DNA of 64,000 nt from NCBI RefSeq assembly GCF_000224785.1, contig NZ_AGAV01000008.1, positions 1-64,000 on the forward strand, written 5' to 3'. Below the pieces are notes generated by a model. The model was not told where the DNA came from. It ran no database searches and saw nothing but the letters and a program-made list of their open reading frames with translations. Origin of the DNA: Lentibacillus jeotgali. Lineage in GTDB: Bacteria; Bacillota; Bacilli; Bacillales; Amphibacillaceae. Position numbers and translations under genes: made by a program. Position 1 is the first letter of the stretch, and each line of letters opens with the position of its first letter. Shown piece by piece: positions 26,365 through 35,987 of the stretch.

Positions 26365-26862
26365 TTAATTTACAATAATTTTTTGAATGCCTTTAATCGG
26401 GTTATCCCGGTTAGAACCGTCCCTGTAAAATAGCTGAACCGGTCCGTCTTCTTTCAGCGGTTTACCTTCTATGGCAAATAACAAATAACTTTCTGCCAGT
26501 GCATTCAGCGGGACGGTTTCATTGCCATTCACAGTCTCAAGTGTGACACTGTTGGCATCTTCCTTAACTTCAGTGTAGCCCAAGAAATCGGTTATTGGCA
26601 TAACGTAAGAATTTTCCAGGATTTTCTCGCGTTCTTTGCGCGAGATACCCTTGTTGGTCTTATTGATGGGTGGTTTGAGATTTTGCTGATAAACCTCTTG
26701 GCTGAAGCGTTCAGAAGCATTTTCAAGTTCGTCCTTTTCGTCCTTCTTCTGTGCGTCTTCCGTAAATGCTTCTTCAAGTAATATTTTCCGGTCATCAAAA
26801 ATCCATACCGTCGGATCTAATGTTATCGTGTATGTAACGTTACCTGTTATTTGAACAATCAT
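26365..26862 (-). CDS. Conserved hypothetical protein at the ylaL position
   Basis: A 165-residue soluble, charged protein starting MIVQITGNVTYTITLDPTVWIFDDRKI, which reads like a beta-rich N-terminal domain. A Lys/Glu-rich middle (AQKKDEKDELENASERF) follows, then a second conserved part (FYRDGSNRDNPIKGIQKI). I know no catalytic motif in it. It is placed at ylaL by order only (between ylaJ and ylaN), so I leave the symbol blank. AGAGGTG precedes the ATG. The ylaK and ylaM genes of B. subtilis are not present here. Confidence 0.65.
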   Translation of the reverse strand: MIVQITGNVTYTITLDPTVWIFDDRKILLEEAFTEDAQKKDEKDELENASERFSQEVYQQNLKPPINKTNKGISRKEREKILENSYVMPITDFLGYTEVKEDANSVTLETVNGNETVPLNALAESYLLFAIEGKPLKEDGPVQLFYRDGSNRDNPIKGIQKIIVN

Positions 26863-27018
26863 GTTTAATCACCTCTAATGACGTATTCTTATCAAGAATA
26901 GCAGACATGCTATAATTTTTCATTATAAAAAGACGGTGTGTGCTGAATTTTATTTGCATTTTCATGGTATAAACTGTAATATAAATTATAAGGTAGTCAT
27001 GTTAATGGAGGGATATTA

Positions 27019-27303
27019 TTGATTCCTGAGGTGACGGAAACACATCGTGATAAAGCTTATGCCCTTCTAAAGGCTGATGCTGATAGGATACTTAAGCTCA
27101 TAGAAGTGCAGATTGAAAATTTAACTATGCCACAATGCCCTCTATATGAAGAGGTTCTGGATACACAGATGTTTGGACTTTCAAGAGAGATTGATTTTGC
27201 CGTGCGATTAAATTTAATCAACGAGAATGAAGGTAAAGCGCTTCTTGAAAATTTGGAAAGGCAGCTCAATAGATTACATGAGGCAGCGCAAAATTCTGTG
27301 TGA
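27019..27303 (+). CDS. ylaN: YlaN family protein (DUF1507, UPF0358)
   Basis: A 94-residue helical protein with the family runs [16 protein letters not shown] and [22 protein letters not shown]. YlaN is conserved in Firmicutes. Recent work on S. aureus and B. subtilis, as I recall it, makes it an iron(II)-binding protein that relieves Fur repression when iron is short. The start is a TTG at 27019 with GGAGGG 6 bases upstream and no ATG in reach. A hairpin terminator follows about 20 bases after the stop. Confidence 0.88.
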   Translation: MIPEVTETHRDKAYALLKADADRILKLIEVQIENLTMPQCPLYEEVLDTQMFGLSREIDFAVRLNLINENEGKALLENLERQLNRLHEAAQNSV

Positions 27304-27325
27304 CGCCTTTTGGTAATGCGGTGAA

Positions 27326-27364
27326 AACTTTGCCTGGTTGGACGTTGGCAAGGTTTTTTTATTT
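27326..27364 (+). terminator. Terminator after ylaN
   Basis: AACTTTGCC pairs with GGCAAGGTT (one G-T pair), followed by T7. The 240 bases from here to ftsW include a fragment of the family 1 two-hairpin repeat (27549-27606) and no supported gene. Confidence 0.8.
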
Positions 27365-27548
27365 AAACGGCTCAGGTAATTTTTCTGACAGATGGACCAA
27401 AATATGTGTTACACTAATACGCATATGTTATACTGAGCAAAACTTCTGTTCATCTGTTGCTATCCCGCATGGAACGGGCAGCAGGATTCCCGCTTTAATC
27501 ATTTGCAGCACTGATGTGTAAAAGACAAGTGGAGAATCAGTTCCCCGT

Positions 27549-27606
27549 GAATGGGCGATTTTGCATTCAGCGGGTTTATACCGTGCTGAATGACGTTTCA
27601 TTTTAA
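27549..27606 (+). repeat. Two-hairpin intergenic repeat, family 1, 3' half only
   Basis: Keeps the linker end (ATGGGCGATTTTG) and hairpin 2 (CATTCAGC with GCTGAATG) and ends TTTCATTTTA. Hairpin 1 is missing. Confidence 0.6.
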
Positions 27607-27632
27607 GATTACATATTCTGGGGAGAAGTAGG

Positions 27633-28838
27633 ATGATTAAGAAATTAAAGGATTATGATTTTACGCTGATGATTACACCCATACTGTTGACAGCGTTTGG
27701 TATTGTCATGATCTACAGTGCAAGTATGGTTTTAGCAGTGGTGGAGGGACAGGAGAGTACTTACTATCTGGTGAGACAAATTCAATGGTTTTGCCTGGCG
27801 ATGATAGGTTTTACCGCAACAAGTATATTCCCATATAAATATTATCAGAAATTAACAAAGGTCATTGTGCTGGCCATCCTGGTCCTCCTGGTGGGGGTAC
27901 TTTTCTTTGGGAGTACTGCTAATAATGCCAGATCATGGTTTGATTTTGGACCGGTCAGCCTGCAGCCGGCTGAATTTGCCAAGCTGGGCCTGATTATCTA
28001 TCTCGCTTCTGTTTATTCCAAAAAACAGGAATATATTAACGAGTTTAATAGAGGTGTGTTACCGCCATTAATACTGACTTCAGTGATATTGGGGCTGATT
28101 GTTCAGCAGCCTGATATCGGAACAGCTGCCATTATTTTTATGATTGCCTGCTCAGTCATATTCAGTTCAGGCATCCGCTTCAAGCATTTGTTTATACTCG
28201 CATTTGTTGGTTTGGCTTTGGTGGCATTTGCTATTCCCAGTATGGTAACAGACGAGCGAATCAGCAGGTTTGCTGGTGCTTATCAGCCATTTGAAGACCC
28301 GGGAGACGACGGATACCATTTAATCCAGTCATATCTGGCAATTGGTGACGGCGGTCTGATCGGCGAAGGTCTTGGTCAGAGTGTTCAAAAGCTTGGGTTT
28401 CTCCTGGAGCCGCATACCGATTTTATTATGGCGGTCATTGCAGAAGAATTAGGATTTCTTGGTGTGACTATTGTTGTCGGTATGATCGCAATCATTGTTT
28501 TGCGGGGGCTGTTTATCGCCAGAAAGTGTTCTGATAGCTTCGGAGCGTTGTTGGCAATTGGCATATCGTCATTGGTAGCCATCCAGACATTCATTAATTT
28601 AGGAGCTATCAGCGGGCTTCTCCCCATTACGGGTGTCCCGCTGCCGTTTGTCAGTTACGGCGGCTCTTCGCTGCTTGTCATGATGATCTCCATGGGAATC
28701 ATGAATAACATTGCGAGATCAGTTAAACAGAAAGAACAGAAGCCTGTACCTGTCAATAAGCAAGGTACTGAAAACAACGCAGTTCGCAATAGAGGAGGAA
28801 AAACATGGGAGAGAGAAAACAGATCAATAAGGTTTTAG
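27633..28838 (+). CDS. ftsW: Peptidoglycan glycosyltransferase FtsW
   Basis: A 401-residue SEDS-family integral membrane protein that polymerises glycan strands at the division septum with a partner class B PBP (PBP2B here, 31 kb downstream). About ten hydrophobic segments are seen. SEDS hallmarks are NNARSWFDFGPVSLQPAEFAKLG and, near the C-terminus, GLLPITGVPLPFVSYGGSSL. The C-terminal tail is basic and cytoplasmic. GGGGAGAAG precedes the ATG. The last 34 bases overlap the start of pyruvate carboxylase. Position between ylaN and pycA matches B. subtilis ftsW, not rodA or spoVE. Confidence 0.93.
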   Translation: MIKKLKDYDFTLMITPILLTAFGIVMIYSASMVLAVVEGQESTYYLVRQIQWFCLAMIGFTATSIFPYKYYQKLTKVIVLAILVLLVGVLFFGSTANNARSWFDFGPVSLQPAEFAKLGLIIYLASVYSKKQEYINEFNRGVLPPLILTSVILGLIVQQPDIGTAAIIFMIACSVIFSSGIRFKHLFILAFVGLALVAFAIPSMVTDERISRFAGAYQPFEDPGDDGYHLIQSYLAIGDGGLIGEGLGQSVQKLGFLLEPHTDFIMAVIAEELGFLGVTIVVGMIAIIVLRGLFIARKCSDSFGALLAIGISSLVAIQTFINLGAISGLLPITGVPLPFVSYGGSSLLVMMISMGIMNNIARSVKQKEQKPVPVNKQGTENNAVRNRGGKTWERENRSIRF

Positions 28839-31800
28839 TTGCAAATCGCGGAGAAATCGCAATTCGCGTTTTCCGTGCATGTACAGAACTCAATATTCGA
28901 ACAGTTGCAGTGTATTCTCAGGAAGATACTGGTTCTTATCATCGGTACAAAGCTGATGAGGCATATTTGATAGGTGAAGGAAAAAAACCGATTGATGCAT
29001 ATCTCGACATTGAAGGCATTATTGAACTTGCAAAAGATGTGGGTGTGGATGCGATCCATCCGGGTTATGGCTTTCTTTCGGAGAACATTGAATTTGCCCG
29101 CCGCTGTGAAGAAGAAGGCATTATTTTCATAGGGCCGACAAGCGAACATTTAAATATGTTTGGTGATAAAGTAAAAGCTAGAACACAGGCAATCAATGCA
29201 GACCTGCCGGTTATCCCTGGCTCTGACGGCCCCGTTTCTTCATTGAAAGAAGTGGAGCAGTTCGGCCAGCAGTATGGCTACCCGATCATTATTAAAGCGT
29301 CACTTGGAGGCGGCGGCCGCGGCATGCGTATTGTCCGAAATGAAGAGACATTACCTGAAGCGTATGACAGGGCCAAATCAGAAGCAAGAGCATCATTTGG
29401 CAGTGATGAAGTATATGTGGAGAAACTGATTGAAAATCCGAAACATATTGAAGTTCAGATTATTGGGGATACCCATGGCAACAGGGTTCATTTATATGAA
29501 CGTGATTGTTCTGTGCAGCGGCGCCATCAGAAAGTTGTGGAAGCTGCACCGAGTGTGTCCCTGTCAGAATCATTCAGGCATGAAATTTGTAACGCTGCTG
29601 TAGATCTGATGGAAAATGTCGATTATGTAAATGCCGGAACGGTCGAATTTCTCGTCACGGACGATGCCTTCTATTTTATTGAAGTTAATCCGCGCGTTCA
29701 GGTTGAGCATACAATCACAGAAATGATCACAGGCATAGATATTGTACAGACGCAAATTAAAATAGCAGAAGGTCAGAATATTCACGACAAGTCGATTGGT
29801 ATCCCGCAGCAGGAAGAGATTACGACGCTGGGATATGCCATTCAGTCCAGGGTCACAACCGAAGATCCATTGAATAATTTCATGCCGGATACCGGTAAGA
29901 TCATGGCATACCGTACAGGCGGCGGATTCGGTGTGCGGCTTGACGCGGGCAACGGGTTTCAAGGTGCGGTGATTTCACCACACTATGATTCATTGTTAGT
30001 CAAAGTGTCAACATGGGCACTGTCTTTTGAACAGGCAGCACAAAAAATGGTCAGAAACTTAAAAGAATTCCGGATCCGTGGTATTAAAACGAATATACCA
30101 TTTCTGGAAAATGTTATTTCACATCAGCAGTTCTTATCAGGTGAGTACAGTACTACCTTTATTGATCAGACACCTGAACTGTTTGTTTTTCCAAAACGGA
30201 AAGACCGCGGTACCAAGATGTTAACCTATATTGGCAATACAACTGTAAACGGCTTTGAAGGAATTTCGAAAAAGGAAAAACCTTCTTTGGTTACACCGCC
30301 GATACCAAAAATCAATCAGCAGGAAGAAATACCTTCGGGAACAAAACAGATTCTTGATGAACACGGACCGGAATATCTGGCGGATTGGCTAAAAGAACAA
30401 AAAAGAGTTATGCTGACCGATACAACGTTTCGTGACGCGCATCAATCATTGCTAGCTACCCGGATCAGATCAAAAGACCTGGTCCATATTGCAGAACCGA
30501 CTGCACGGTTATTGCCACAGCTCTTTTCTGTGGAGATGTGGGGAGGTGCAACATTTGATGTTGCATACCGTTTCCTGAAAGAGGACCCTTGGCAGCGGCT
30601 ATTGAAATTACGTGAAAAAATGCCTAACGTTTTACTGCAAATGTTATTGCGTGCAAGCAACGCGGTTGGTTATAAGAACTATCCGGACAACCTGATCAAA
30701 GAATTTGTTGAAAAGAGCTCAACAGCTGGCATTGATGTATTCCGTATTTTTGACAGCCTGAATTGGGTTGAAGGTATGAAGCCGGCTATTGAGTTTGTAC
30801 GTGAAAATGACAAAATTGCCGAAGCTGCTATGTGTTATACAGGCGATATTCTTGATGTCGGACGGACAAAATACGACCTTGACTACTATAAGAACTTGGC
30901 AAAAGACCTTGAACAGTCAGGAGCACATATTCTCGGTATAAAAGATATGGCAGGATTACTGAAACCTGAATCAGCCTATCAGCTTATTTCTACATTGAAG
31001 GAAACGGTTGATGTGCCAGTTCACCTGCATACACATGACACAAGCGGTAACGGCATTCACATGTATTCACGGGCGGTTGATGCCGGGGTTGACGCAGTTG
31101 ATGTTGCAAATGCTCCGATGGCCGGAATGACGTCCCAGCCGAGCGCCCAGTCGCTTTATCATGCACTGGAAGGTACAAGCCGTCAGCCTGAACTGAATAT
31201 CGATTCCTATGAGAAATTATCCCATTACTGGGAAGGTATTCGTGATTATTATCAGGATTTTGAAAGCGGTCTGAAAGCGCCACATACTGAAATATACTTT
31301 CATGAAATGCCTGGCGGACAGTATAGTAATTTAAAGCAGCAGGCTAAGGCAGTCGGGCTGGAAGAACGCTGGAATGAAGTGAAAAGAATGTACAGACGTG
31401 TTAATGACATGTTCGGTGATATTGTCAAAGTGACACCATCCTCAAAAGTAGTTGGTGATATGGCCCTGTTCATGGTGCAGAACGATTTGAGCGAAGACGA
31501 TATTTACGAACGCGGGGAAACAATTGATTTTCCGGAATCAGTCATCGAATTTGCACAGGGTTATCTCGGACAGCCTTACCAGGGCTTTCCGAAAGAACTG
31601 CAGCGCATTATTTTGAAAGGAAAAGAACCTATTAACGTTCGTCCGGGTGAACTACTCGATCCGATTGACTTCACGGAAATGAGGGATTCGCTTTACAAAT
31701 CACTTGACCGGCCGGTTACGGAGTTTGATTTGATTTCATATGCACTTTATCCTAAAGTGTTTATGGATTATAATAAATTTTACGAAACATATGGCGATAT

Positions 31801-32248
31801 TTCTGTCCTGGATACGTTAACGTATTTCTATGGTATGAAGTTGGATGAGGAAATTGAAGTTGAAATAGAACAGGGAAAAACATTGTTTGTTAAACTTGTT
31901 TCCATTTCCGAACCGCGGTCTGATGGTACACGTGTCATTTACTTTGAGTTAAACGGACAGCAGCGCCAGGTCGTTGTCAAAGATGAAAGTGTCCAGTCGC
32001 AAGTGAAAACAAGACCGAAAGTGGACCAGAACAATGAGAAACACATAGGCGCTTCGATGCCTGGGACAGTCGTGAAAGTACTTTGTGACAAAGGCGAGAA
32101 GGTTCAAAAAGGTGATCATCTCCTGATTAATGAGGCTATGAAGATGGAAACCACTGTACAGGCTCCATTCTCCGGTGTCATAAAAGATGTTTACGTTCAG
32201 AACGGTGATACTATTGCCGTGGATGATCTTTTAATTGAATTTGAGTAA
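28805..32248 (+). CDS. pycA: Pyruvate carboxylase
   Basis: A 1147-residue biotin enzyme that makes oxaloacetate from pyruvate, bicarbonate and ATP. It has a biotin carboxylase domain (about 1-460, with ATP-grasp loop GGGGRGMRIV and EVNPRVQVEH), a carboxyltransferase domain (about 530-830, starting MLTDTTFRDAHQSLLATR), an allosteric/linker region, and the C-terminal biotinyl domain with NEAMKMETT carrying the biotin-Lys. The start is an ATG with GAGGAGG upstream inside ftsW, giving a 34-bp overlap that suggests coupling. A terminator-like inverted repeat (GGTAGCGGAA/TTCCGTTACC plus T7) follows at about 32257-32287. Confidence 0.97.
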   Translation: MGERKQINKVLVANRGEIAIRVFRACTELNIRTVAVYSQEDTGSYHRYKADEAYLIGEGKKPIDAYLDIEGIIELAKDVGVDAIHPGYGFLSENIEFARRCEEEGIIFIGPTSEHLNMFGDKVKARTQAINADLPVIPGSDGPVSSLKEVEQFGQQYGYPIIIKASLGGGGRGMRIVRNEETLPEAYDRAKSEARASFGSDEVYVEKLIENPKHIEVQIIGDTHGNRVHLYERDCSVQRRHQKVVEAAPSVSLSESFRHEICNAAVDLMENVDYVNAGTVEFLVTDDAFYFIEVNPRVQVEHTITEMITGIDIVQTQIKIAEGQNIHDKSIGIPQQEEITTLGYAIQSRVTTEDPLNNFMPDTGKIMAYRTGGGFGVRLDAGNGFQGAVISPHYDSLLVKVSTWALSFEQAAQKMVRNLKEFRIRGIKTNIPFLENVISHQQFLSGEYSTTFIDQTPELFVFPKRKDRGTKMLTYIGNTTVNGFEGISKKEKPSLVTPPIPKINQQEEIPSGTKQILDEHGPEYLADWLKEQKRVMLTDTTFRDAHQSLLATRIRSKDLVHIAEPTARLLPQLFSVEMWGGATFDVAYRFLKEDPWQRLLKLREKMPNVLLQMLLRASNAVGYKNYPDNLIKEFVEKSSTAGIDVFRIFDSLNWVEGMKPAIEFVRENDKIAEAAMCYTGDILDVGRTKYDLDYYKNLAKDLEQSGAHILGIKDMAGLLKPESAYQLISTLKETVDVPVHLHTHDTSGNGIHMYSRAVDAGVDAVDVANAPMAGMTSQPSAQSLYHALEGTSRQPELNIDSYEKLSHYWEGIRDYYQDFESGLKAPHTEIYFHEMPGGQYSNLKQQAKAVGLEERWNEVKRMYRRVNDMFGDIVKVTPSSKVVGDMALFMVQNDLSEDDIYERGETIDFPESVIEFAQGYLGQPYQGFPKELQRIILKGKEPINVRPGELLDPIDFTEMRDSLYKSLDRPVTEFDLISYALYPKVFMDYNKFYETYGDISVLDTLTYFYGMKLDEEIEVEIEQGKTLFVKLVSISEPRSDGTRVIYFELNGQQRQVVVKDESVQSQVKTRPKVDQNNEKHIGASMPGTVVKVLCDKGEKVQKGDHLLINEAMKMETTVQAPFSGVIKDVYVQNGDTIAVDDLLIEFE

Positions 32249-32255
32249 AAGAAAA

Positions 32256-32288
32256 GGGTAGCGGAATTTTTCCGTTACCCTTTTTTTG
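32256..32288 (+). terminator. Terminator after pycA
   Basis: GGGTAGCGGAA pairs with TTCCGTTACCC (one G-T pair), then T7. A fragment of the family 2 repeat (TTAAGAAAGTATGACTTTCTTACTG) follows directly. Confidence 0.85.
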
Positions 32289-32347
32289 GTTAAGAAAGTA
32301 TGACTTTCTTACTGTCTGTTTTTTACTCCAGTTTGTACGTTGTTGAT

Positions 32348-33274
32348 CTAATCCTGTGCGTTTTTTTCATATTTAGCGCTTCTTGATGACAGTAGAACGA
32401 AGTAGCAGAGCATTGCAAAATAACATGAGATGATGAATGCATGCATTAATGCAATCCACAGATTCAGCATCGTGAAGATGATCATCGCTCCGAAAAACAC
32501 CTGAAGTGTAATTAATGAAACGGTCGCGATCCACCCCCAGTTCATGACACGATTTTTACCGTAATATTTAATCATTTTAATGGTCATCATAACAGTCCAT
32601 ATAAACAGGATGCCGGCTGCCAATCTGTGGCCCATCTGAATCCACTGTCCAAAGCTGTAATCTGTGAGTGCCAACGGCGAATTATTGCTGCAGAAGGGCC
32701 AGCCGCCACATACCATACTTGCTTCAACGTGCCGCACCAACGCACCGGTGTAGACGACAATAAGAGTGTATATGGTTAAGGCATATATTTCCTTTCGGTG
32801 TCGTTTTTCAATGACCAGTGACTCTGCATCAAATTTTGTATCGATCTCAAAAATCAGAAGCATCAGCAGAAACACCGCAGCGAACGAAATGAGCGAAATT
32901 CCAAAATGGGTCGCCATAATAAAGTCGGACTGATTCCACACAACTGCTGCTGCCCCGATTAATGCTTGTAAAATCAGAAAGAAAGATGACATGAACGCAA
33001 GGAATTTCACTTCACGTATATGCCCGATAACTATCCAGGAAAGGATTGATAACGCTAAAACGACAAACCCCATAATACCGGATACCAGTCGGTGACTGAG
33101 CTCGATCACGAGTTCAGGTGTGACATTTCCAGGGAAGAGCTGACCTTCACAAAGCGGCCAGCTTTCCCCGCATCCAAGCCCTGAACCGGTCTTTGTGACG
33201 AGTGCACCCCCGATTAAAACAAAAACCATCCCCAATGAAGCAACTACAGAGAGCAATTTTAAAGTTCTAATCAT
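32348..33274 (-). CDS. ctaA: Haem A synthase
   Basis: A 308-residue membrane protein that oxidises the haem O methyl group to make haem A for the aa3/caa3 oxidases. Eight hydrophobic segments form two four-helix halves, with haem-ligating His residues in LSHRLVSG, ATHFGIS and GHRLAAG. A Cys pair is in an outer loop of each half (CGESWPLC, CGGWPFC), typical of the Gram-positive form. The start is set at the ATG 33274 with GTGAGG upstream; an ATG nine codons earlier lacks a site. Divergent from ctaB. Confidence 0.93.
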   Translation of the reverse strand: MIRTLKLLSVVASLGMVFVLIGGALVTKTGSGLGCGESWPLCEGQLFPGNVTPELVIELSHRLVSGIMGFVVLALSILSWIVIGHIREVKFLAFMSSFFLILQALIGAAAVVWNQSDFIMATHFGISLISFAAVFLLMLLIFEIDTKFDAESLVIEKRHRKEIYALTIYTLIVVYTGALVRHVEASMVCGGWPFCSNNSPLALTDYSFGQWIQMGHRLAAGILFIWTVMMTIKMIKYYGKNRVMNWGWIATVSLITLQVFFGAMIIFTMLNLWIALMHAFIISCYFAMLCYFVLLSSRSAKYEKNAQD

Positions 33275-33447
33275 AATTAATATTGCCTCACTTTTTGTCA
33301 TGTTGTACTTTTAAGCCTATTCTATAATACCATGATTCTGGCGCGTCGACCAAGATAATTGGCTTTTCATATTTTATCACGGTGCACCCTGCATGTGATG
33401 GGCAACAAGACACCTTCAATATTGTTTATACGAGGGGGAGTTTATCG

Positions 33448-33519
33448 TAAATGTCATATTTTGTTCAACTAACAATCAACGGGGTGGAAACCGCCCCCAT
33501 TGAATGAAGTTTTACATTA
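33448..33519 (+). repeat. Two-hairpin intergenic repeat, family 1, 3' portion
   Basis: Starts in the linker (ATTTTGTTCAACTAACAATC), has a hairpin 2 variant with GGGG/CCCC stem, and ends TGAATGAAGTTTTACATTA. Hairpin 1 is missing. Confidence 0.65.
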
Positions 33520-33810
33520 AGTTCGGTTTTTACTATGAAAAAGTAAAAAACCCTTGCATTGTAAACCTTTCTTTGCTAGAAATATTGTAGGGGATATTTG
33601 TTTGGCTTAGTACCTTCACACCCTATTGCCATGGGAAAACTGAACATATAGGATTAACTGATAAAGGCTTTTAGGCCTTTCATTTTATTTTTTAGCATCT
33701 TTTCACAAAGTTGTCACATTTATAATACTTACGAAGAGCGCGGATACAATGTCGAAATATAGATTGTATTCAAATTCCATGGTACAATCAGGTTAGTTTG
33801 AAGGATACTT

Positions 33811-33840
33811 TTGTAAATTCTTAGCCATGATAAGTATAAT
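33811..33840 (+). promoter_or_regulatory. Probable promoter of ctaBCDEF
   Basis: TTGTAA and TATAAT with an 18-base spacer, about 54 bases upstream of the ctaB ATG. Confidence 0.5.
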
Positions 33841-33893
33841 GCCTGTCATTTATTTAGAGCCTTTTGTTGGGATGAAAAGGGGGGATAATTATA

Positions 33894-34835
33894 ATGGATA
33901 AAGTGGAGACAACCTCTTCACCGATTATTGACAAATCCGCTGTGACAAGAAAAAACATCACGACTTTTTTTGCAGATTTTAAATCGCTAACAAAGATGGG
34001 TATTGTGAATTCAAATTTAATCACAACATTCGCCGGCTTTTGGCTGGCTATCTACTTCACAAATGCCTCTTTTATCGCTAATTGGGATATTTTTCTGCTG
34101 ACGATGACGGGCAGTGCATTGGTAATCGCAGGCGGATGCATGATGAACAATTGGTATGATGCCGATATTGATCCGGTTATGTCTAGGACGAAAGAACGTC
34201 CGACAGTGACAGGGAGTATATCACTCAACCGAGTTCTTGTAGCAGGTGTTTCATCAACTTCTCTGGGTTTAATTCTTCTGATGTTCACCACAGTGGAAGC
34301 AGCACTGATTGCTTTTTTCGGCTGGTTTGTTTACGTCGTATTGTATACGATGTGGTCGAAACGCAAGTATACATTGAACACGGCGGTCGGCAGTTTTTCC
34401 GGAGCAGTACCGCCGTTAATTGGGTGGGCAGCTGTTGATCCGGGGCTTCACACAATGGCTTTCGTATTATTCCTAATTATGTTTATTTGGCAAACGCCGC
34501 ATTTTCTTGCTTTGGCAATGAAAAAAAACAGGGAATATAAAGCCGCTGGCGTACCTATGCTGCCTGTTGTACATGGTTTTGAAATTACAAAACGGCAAAT
34601 TGTTGTCTATATCGCATGTTTATTGCCATTGCCTTTTTTTATGGCTTCACTGGGCACCACGTTTCTTGTGATTGCTACATTACTGAATGCCGGGTGGCTT
34701 GCGATTGGTATCAGTGGGTTATTTACGAAGGAAGACCTGAAATGGGCAAATATGATTTTTATCTATTCATTGAACTATTTAACGATACTGTTTTTAATGA
34801 TGGTTGTCGTAACATTAGAACTCCCCTTTAGTTAA
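33894..34835 (+). CDS. ctaB: Protohaem IX farnesyltransferase (haem O synthase)
   Basis: A 313-residue UbiA-type prenyltransferase that adds a farnesyl chain to haem B, making haem O for CtaA. The Asp-rich motifs are NNWYDADIDPVMSRTKERP (about residue 82) and a second in the loop near YKAAGVPMLPVVHG. About nine hydrophobic segments follow a soluble N-terminus. AAAAGGGGGG lies 9 bases before the ATG. First in ctaBCDEF; the next gene starts 63 bases later. Confidence 0.95.
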   Translation: MDKVETTSSPIIDKSAVTRKNITTFFADFKSLTKMGIVNSNLITTFAGFWLAIYFTNASFIANWDIFLLTMTGSALVIAGGCMMNNWYDADIDPVMSRTKERPTVTGSISLNRVLVAGVSSTSLGLILLMFTTVEAALIAFFGWFVYVVLYTMWSKRKYTLNTAVGSFSGAVPPLIGWAAVDPGLHTMAFVLFLIMFIWQTPHFLALAMKKNREYKAAGVPMLPVVHGFEITKRQIVVYIACLLPLPFFMASLGTTFLVIATLLNAGWLAIGISGLFTKEDLKWANMIFIYSLNYLTILFLMMVVVTLELPFS

Positions 34836-34898
34836 GCTCGTTTAACCGTGTTAATACAATATGCAGAACTTACAAGGAGAAAGAGAGGTAATGGATAC

Positions 34899-35954
34899 AT
34901 GAAAGGTTGGATGGGAAAAATCCGGGCGTTATGTCTACTAGGATTAACAGCACTGGTGCTTTCAGCATGTGGGAAAGAGAATTTGACAGCTCTTGATCCA
35001 AAAGGTTATGGAGCAGAGCAGTCATTTAATTTAATTGTCCTGACAACCATTGTAATGGCGTTTGTGCTTGCTACTGTTTTGATCGTGTATACAATCGTGT
35101 TAATTCGATACCGTAAAAAGAAAGGGCAGGAGAATTATATTCCTAAACAGGTAGAAGGAAATAAAACATTGGAAACTGTCTGGACAGTTATTCCTATTAT
35201 CCTGCTGCTAATTATTGCAGTACCGACAGTTACAGCTACGTTTGACTTAGCCGATAATTCAGCTGCAAGTGACAACTTAAATGTACAGGTTACTGGCAAC
35301 CAGTACTGGTGGCATTTCAATTACGAAGGTCAGGAAATTCAAACAAGCCAGGATCTTTATATTCCGGTAGGCGAAAAAGTATACTTAAACATGAAATCTT
35401 CGGATGTTATTCATTCGTTTTGGGTTCCGACTATTTCAGGTAAGATGGATGTGAACCCTGAAAACGAAAATACAATGTATATCCAGGCTCAAGAAGAAGG
35501 TGTTTATTGGGGTAAATGCGCAGAGTTTTGCGGTCCATCCCACTCGCTTATGGACTTCAAAGTTATTGCTGTAAGTCAGGAAGAATTCGATCAGTGGGTA
35601 CAGGACATGCAGAATGTTAACCCTGATGAAGAGCCGGGTAGTACTGTTGCTCAGGAAGGGCAGGCATTGTTCCAGGAGAAAAATTGTATGGGTTGTCACG
35701 CAATCGGTTCTTCTCCAGCTCAAACGGGTCCGAATCTGACTAACTTTGGCGATCGTTCAAAGCTTGCAGGTGTGGAGGAATTGAACAAAGAAAACCTGAA
35801 ACAATGGATTATGGATCCGGAATCCATTAAACCGGGAAATAAAATGACTGGTAACTATCCGGACGTTTCGGAGGATGAAGCAGGTAAAATTGCTGAGTAC
35901 TTAATGCAATTACAGCCATCAGACATTACTCCTGAAAGCGCAGGTAAAGAATAA
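34899..35954 (+). CDS. ctaC: Cytochrome c oxidase subunit II, caa3 type (CtaC)
   Basis: A 351-residue electron-entry subunit. It has a lipoprotein signal with lipobox LSAC, two membrane helices, and a periplasm-side cupredoxin domain with the CuA site CAEFCGPSH plus a downstream Met. A fused C-terminal cytochrome c domain carries the haem-binding motif CMGCH and a Met ligand, which defines the caa3 type. The start is the ATG at 34899, giving a proper basic signal peptide; the frame extends further up without need. AAAGAGAGG is upstream. Confidence 0.95.
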   Translation: MKGWMGKIRALCLLGLTALVLSACGKENLTALDPKGYGAEQSFNLIVLTTIVMAFVLATVLIVYTIVLIRYRKKKGQENYIPKQVEGNKTLETVWTVIPIILLLIIAVPTVTATFDLADNSAASDNLNVQVTGNQYWWHFNYEGQEIQTSQDLYIPVGEKVYLNMKSSDVIHSFWVPTISGKMDVNPENENTMYIQAQEEGVYWGKCAEFCGPSHSLMDFKVIAVSQEEFDQWVQDMQNVNPDEEPGSTVAQEGQALFQEKNCMGCHAIGSSPAQTGPNLTNFGDRSKLAGVEELNKENLKQWIMDPESIKPGNKMTGNYPDVSEDEAGKIAEYLMQLQPSDITPESAGKE

Positions 35955-35987
35955 AGGGATGGAAGATTTAAAAGGGAGGTTAATACT

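Larger units (their letters stand above)
33275..33893. other. Divergent intergenic region between ctaA and ctaB
   Basis: About 620 bases with no supported gene. It holds a 3' fragment of the family 1 repeat (33448-33519), a small hairpin AAAGGC/GCCTTT plus T-rich run at about 33662-33692, and a probable ctaB promoter (TTGTAA 33811-33816, 18-base spacer, TATAAT 33835-33840). In B. subtilis ResD and CcpA act on this region; I did not find sites I would defend. Confidence 0.5.

Noticed and set aside
27300-27521. 73-residue plus-strand frame after ylaN
   Set aside because: Spans the ylaN terminator hairpin and has no ribosome site; composition is not coding-like.
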